Origin: Campylobacterales bacterium
GTDB lineage: Bacteria > Campylobacterota > Campylobacteria > Campylobacterales > QNZT01
Reading direction: 5' to 3'
Assembly: GCA_027080605.1 (NCBI GenBank)
Contig: JALWRO010000105.1
Location: 1 to 7,163 of the forward strand
DNA length: 7,163 nt
The stretch's first letter is position 1. Each line of letters begins with the position of its first letter. Shown here in pieces: positions 6,376 to 7,163 of the stretch. The position numbers and the translations under genes are program-made. The notes beneath the pieces are model-generated. The model was not told the DNA's origin and searched no databases. It worked only from the letters and a program-made list of their open reading frames with translations.

Positions 6376-7064
6376 TCGATACCGTCATCTTCGGCTACTC
6401 CAAAAGTGCGATGGAGATCGCAAGAATATTGAAAGAGAAAGAGCGTGAATTCGTCATTTTGACGACAGAGCAGGATCGGACGCAGCTGGCTATTGCAGAC
6501 GGATACGATGCCCACTGGATCAAGTACAATCAGGATGACGAACTGGTGAAATTCGGTATCGGAAAATGGGTCAGGACACTCTTTTGTGTCAGCGCGAACT
6601 ATAACAAAAATCTTTTTATTACACTCAGTGCCAGAAACCTTGATCCCAACCTCTATATACTTTCGCTGAGTGCGGATGAGGCGGAAGAGAAAAAGATGCT
6701 GCTGGCAGGGGCAAATAAAAATATTAACCCCTATACCGTCGGTGCCAACCGTATCTACCGTCTCATCAAAAAACCGGTTGTTTACCGTATTTTGGATGAG
6801 ATTCTCTACTACAAATCCAATATCAAGATTGCGGAACTACCGGTGCCGGAGAACTCTTACCTGATCGGACTGCCGCTGCACGGTGCCCATATTGAAGCGG
6901 ATTATGATCTGATGGTACTGGGTATCCAAAGCGGCGGGAAGCACCGAAAATTTCTCTACCACACCTATATGGTACGTAAAAAGATACGTGCGGGGGATAC
7001 ACTGGTTGTAATCGGCAAAGAACGGGATATTGAAAAATTTAAAAAAGCGATGGAGCAGTTATGA
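6372..7064 (+). CDS. Stand-alone RCK (TrkA-N/TrkA-C) protein, likely channel partner
   Basis: A soluble 230-residue protein with no membrane helix, made of an RCK N-terminal Rossmann part (about 1-145) and a TrkA-C-like part (about 150-230, with SYLIGLPL and AGDTLVVIG). It aligns along its whole length with the RCK region of the channel just upstream: MLLAGA matches LLLAGA, and RILDEIL matches SAIDEIL. It is therefore probably a paralogue and a subunit of the same channel's gating ring. The nucleotide loop is degraded (GYSKSA, 8-13, in place of GYGKMG), and the strand-2 end reads FVILTTEQ with no acidic residue where the channel has Asp318. It may not bind NAD or ATP in the normal way. It overlaps the channel gene by ATGA and gpsA by ATGA. 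The RCK call is secure; the partnership is inferred from context. Confidence 0.88.
   Translation: MIDTVIFGYSKSAMEIARILKEKEREFVILTTEQDRTQLAIADGYDAHWIKYNQDDELVKFGIGKWVRTLFCVSANYNKNLFITLSARNLDPNLYILSLSADEAEEKKMLLAGANKNINPYTVGANRIYRLIKKPVVYRILDEILYYKSNIKIAELPVPENSYLIGLPLHGAHIEADYDLMVLGIQSGGKHRKFLYHTYMVRKKIRAGDTLVVIGKERDIEKFKKAMEQL
7052..7055 (+). promoter_or_regulatory. Ribosome binding site of gpsA
   Basis: GGAG lies within the last codons of the RCK gene, five bases before ATG 7061. It supports the start of the truncated gpsA frame. Confidence 0.6.
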
Positions 7065-7163
7065 AAATCGGTATTGTCGGAGCGGGAAAATGGGGACAGG
7101 CGCTGGGATTTGCTTTTGCACAAAATCATGAAGTGTGGTACAGCTCAAGACACAAAAAAGCGT
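7061..7163 (+). CDS. gpsA: NAD(P)H-dependent glycerol-3-phosphate dehydrogenase, 3'-truncated
   Basis: The first 34 codons of a gene that runs off the right edge. The peptide begins MKIGIVGAGKWGQALG, the Rossmann GxGxWG nucleotide-binding loop typical of GpsA, and continues through the second strand (HEVWYSSR). GpsA reduces dihydroxyacetone phosphate to sn-glycerol 3-phosphate, the backbone for phospholipids, in the cytoplasm. The tryptophan after GAGK favours GpsA over other Rossmann dehydrogenases, although the catalytic C-terminal half is not visible. It starts within the ATGA of the preceding RCK gene and has GGAG five bases upstream, so it is likely co-transcribed with gatB and the channel genes. 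Confidence 0.88.
   Translation, partial: MKIGIVGAGKWGQALGFAFAQNHEVWYSSRHKKA

Noticed and set aside
6670..6864. Small + strand open frame inside the free RCK gene
   Set aside because: It is out of frame within a well-supported gene, and its Arg/Ser-rich translation has no recognisable features.

Overview
The window looks like chromosomal core sequence from a Campylobacterota (formerly Epsilonproteobacteria), most likely a free-living sulfur- or hydrogen-oxidising relative of Sulfurimonas, Sulfurovum or Sulfuricurvum. This rests on remembered family resemblance, not a search. The supporting points are the sequence of ATP synthase subunit a, an atpB gene standing apart from other atp genes, an unlinked gatB, the thiamine-phosphate-synthase-like protein with an LITDP start, and TA(A/T)AAT -10-like boxes without a clear -35. 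All genes lie on the + strand, packing is tight, and no gap exceeds about 80 bases. I see no rRNA, tRNA, CRISPR array, insertion sequence or phage gene.

Layout. (1) Bases 1-407 hold the 3' part of a TIGR02757/DUF2400 protein with a DNA-glycosylase-like LDTH motif. (2) Bases 455-1977 form a three-gene run: atpB (F0 subunit a), a 100-residue two-helix membrane protein that may be an AtpI/AtpZ analogue, and a ThiE/TenI-like protein that lacks the usual metal-binding aspartates. (3) After a 68-base AT-rich gap with a TATAAT box comes a membrane-bound PAS-GGDEF diguanylate cyclase (2046-3311). (4) After an 80-base gap comes a tightly coupled run: gatB (Asp/Glu-tRNA amidotransferase subunit B), a six-helix K+ channel with a fused RCK (TrkA-N/TrkA-C) domain, a second free RCK protein, and the first 34 codons of gpsA (glycerol-3-phosphate dehydrogenase). 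Junctions in this run overlap by 1, 4 and 4 bases.

How the genes may work together. The most notable unit is the channel plus the free RCK protein. The fused RCK keeps a recognisable nucleotide-binding site, whereas the partner looks like a paralogue whose glycine loop and ribose-binding acidic residue have decayed. This suggests a mixed gating ring with one sensing and one structural or differently liganded RCK, comparable in layout to the tandem RCK1-RCK2 of BK channels but split over two genes. The remaining genes are ordinary housekeeping or signalling functions: proton translocation, tRNA charging, phospholipid precursor synthesis and c-di-GMP production.
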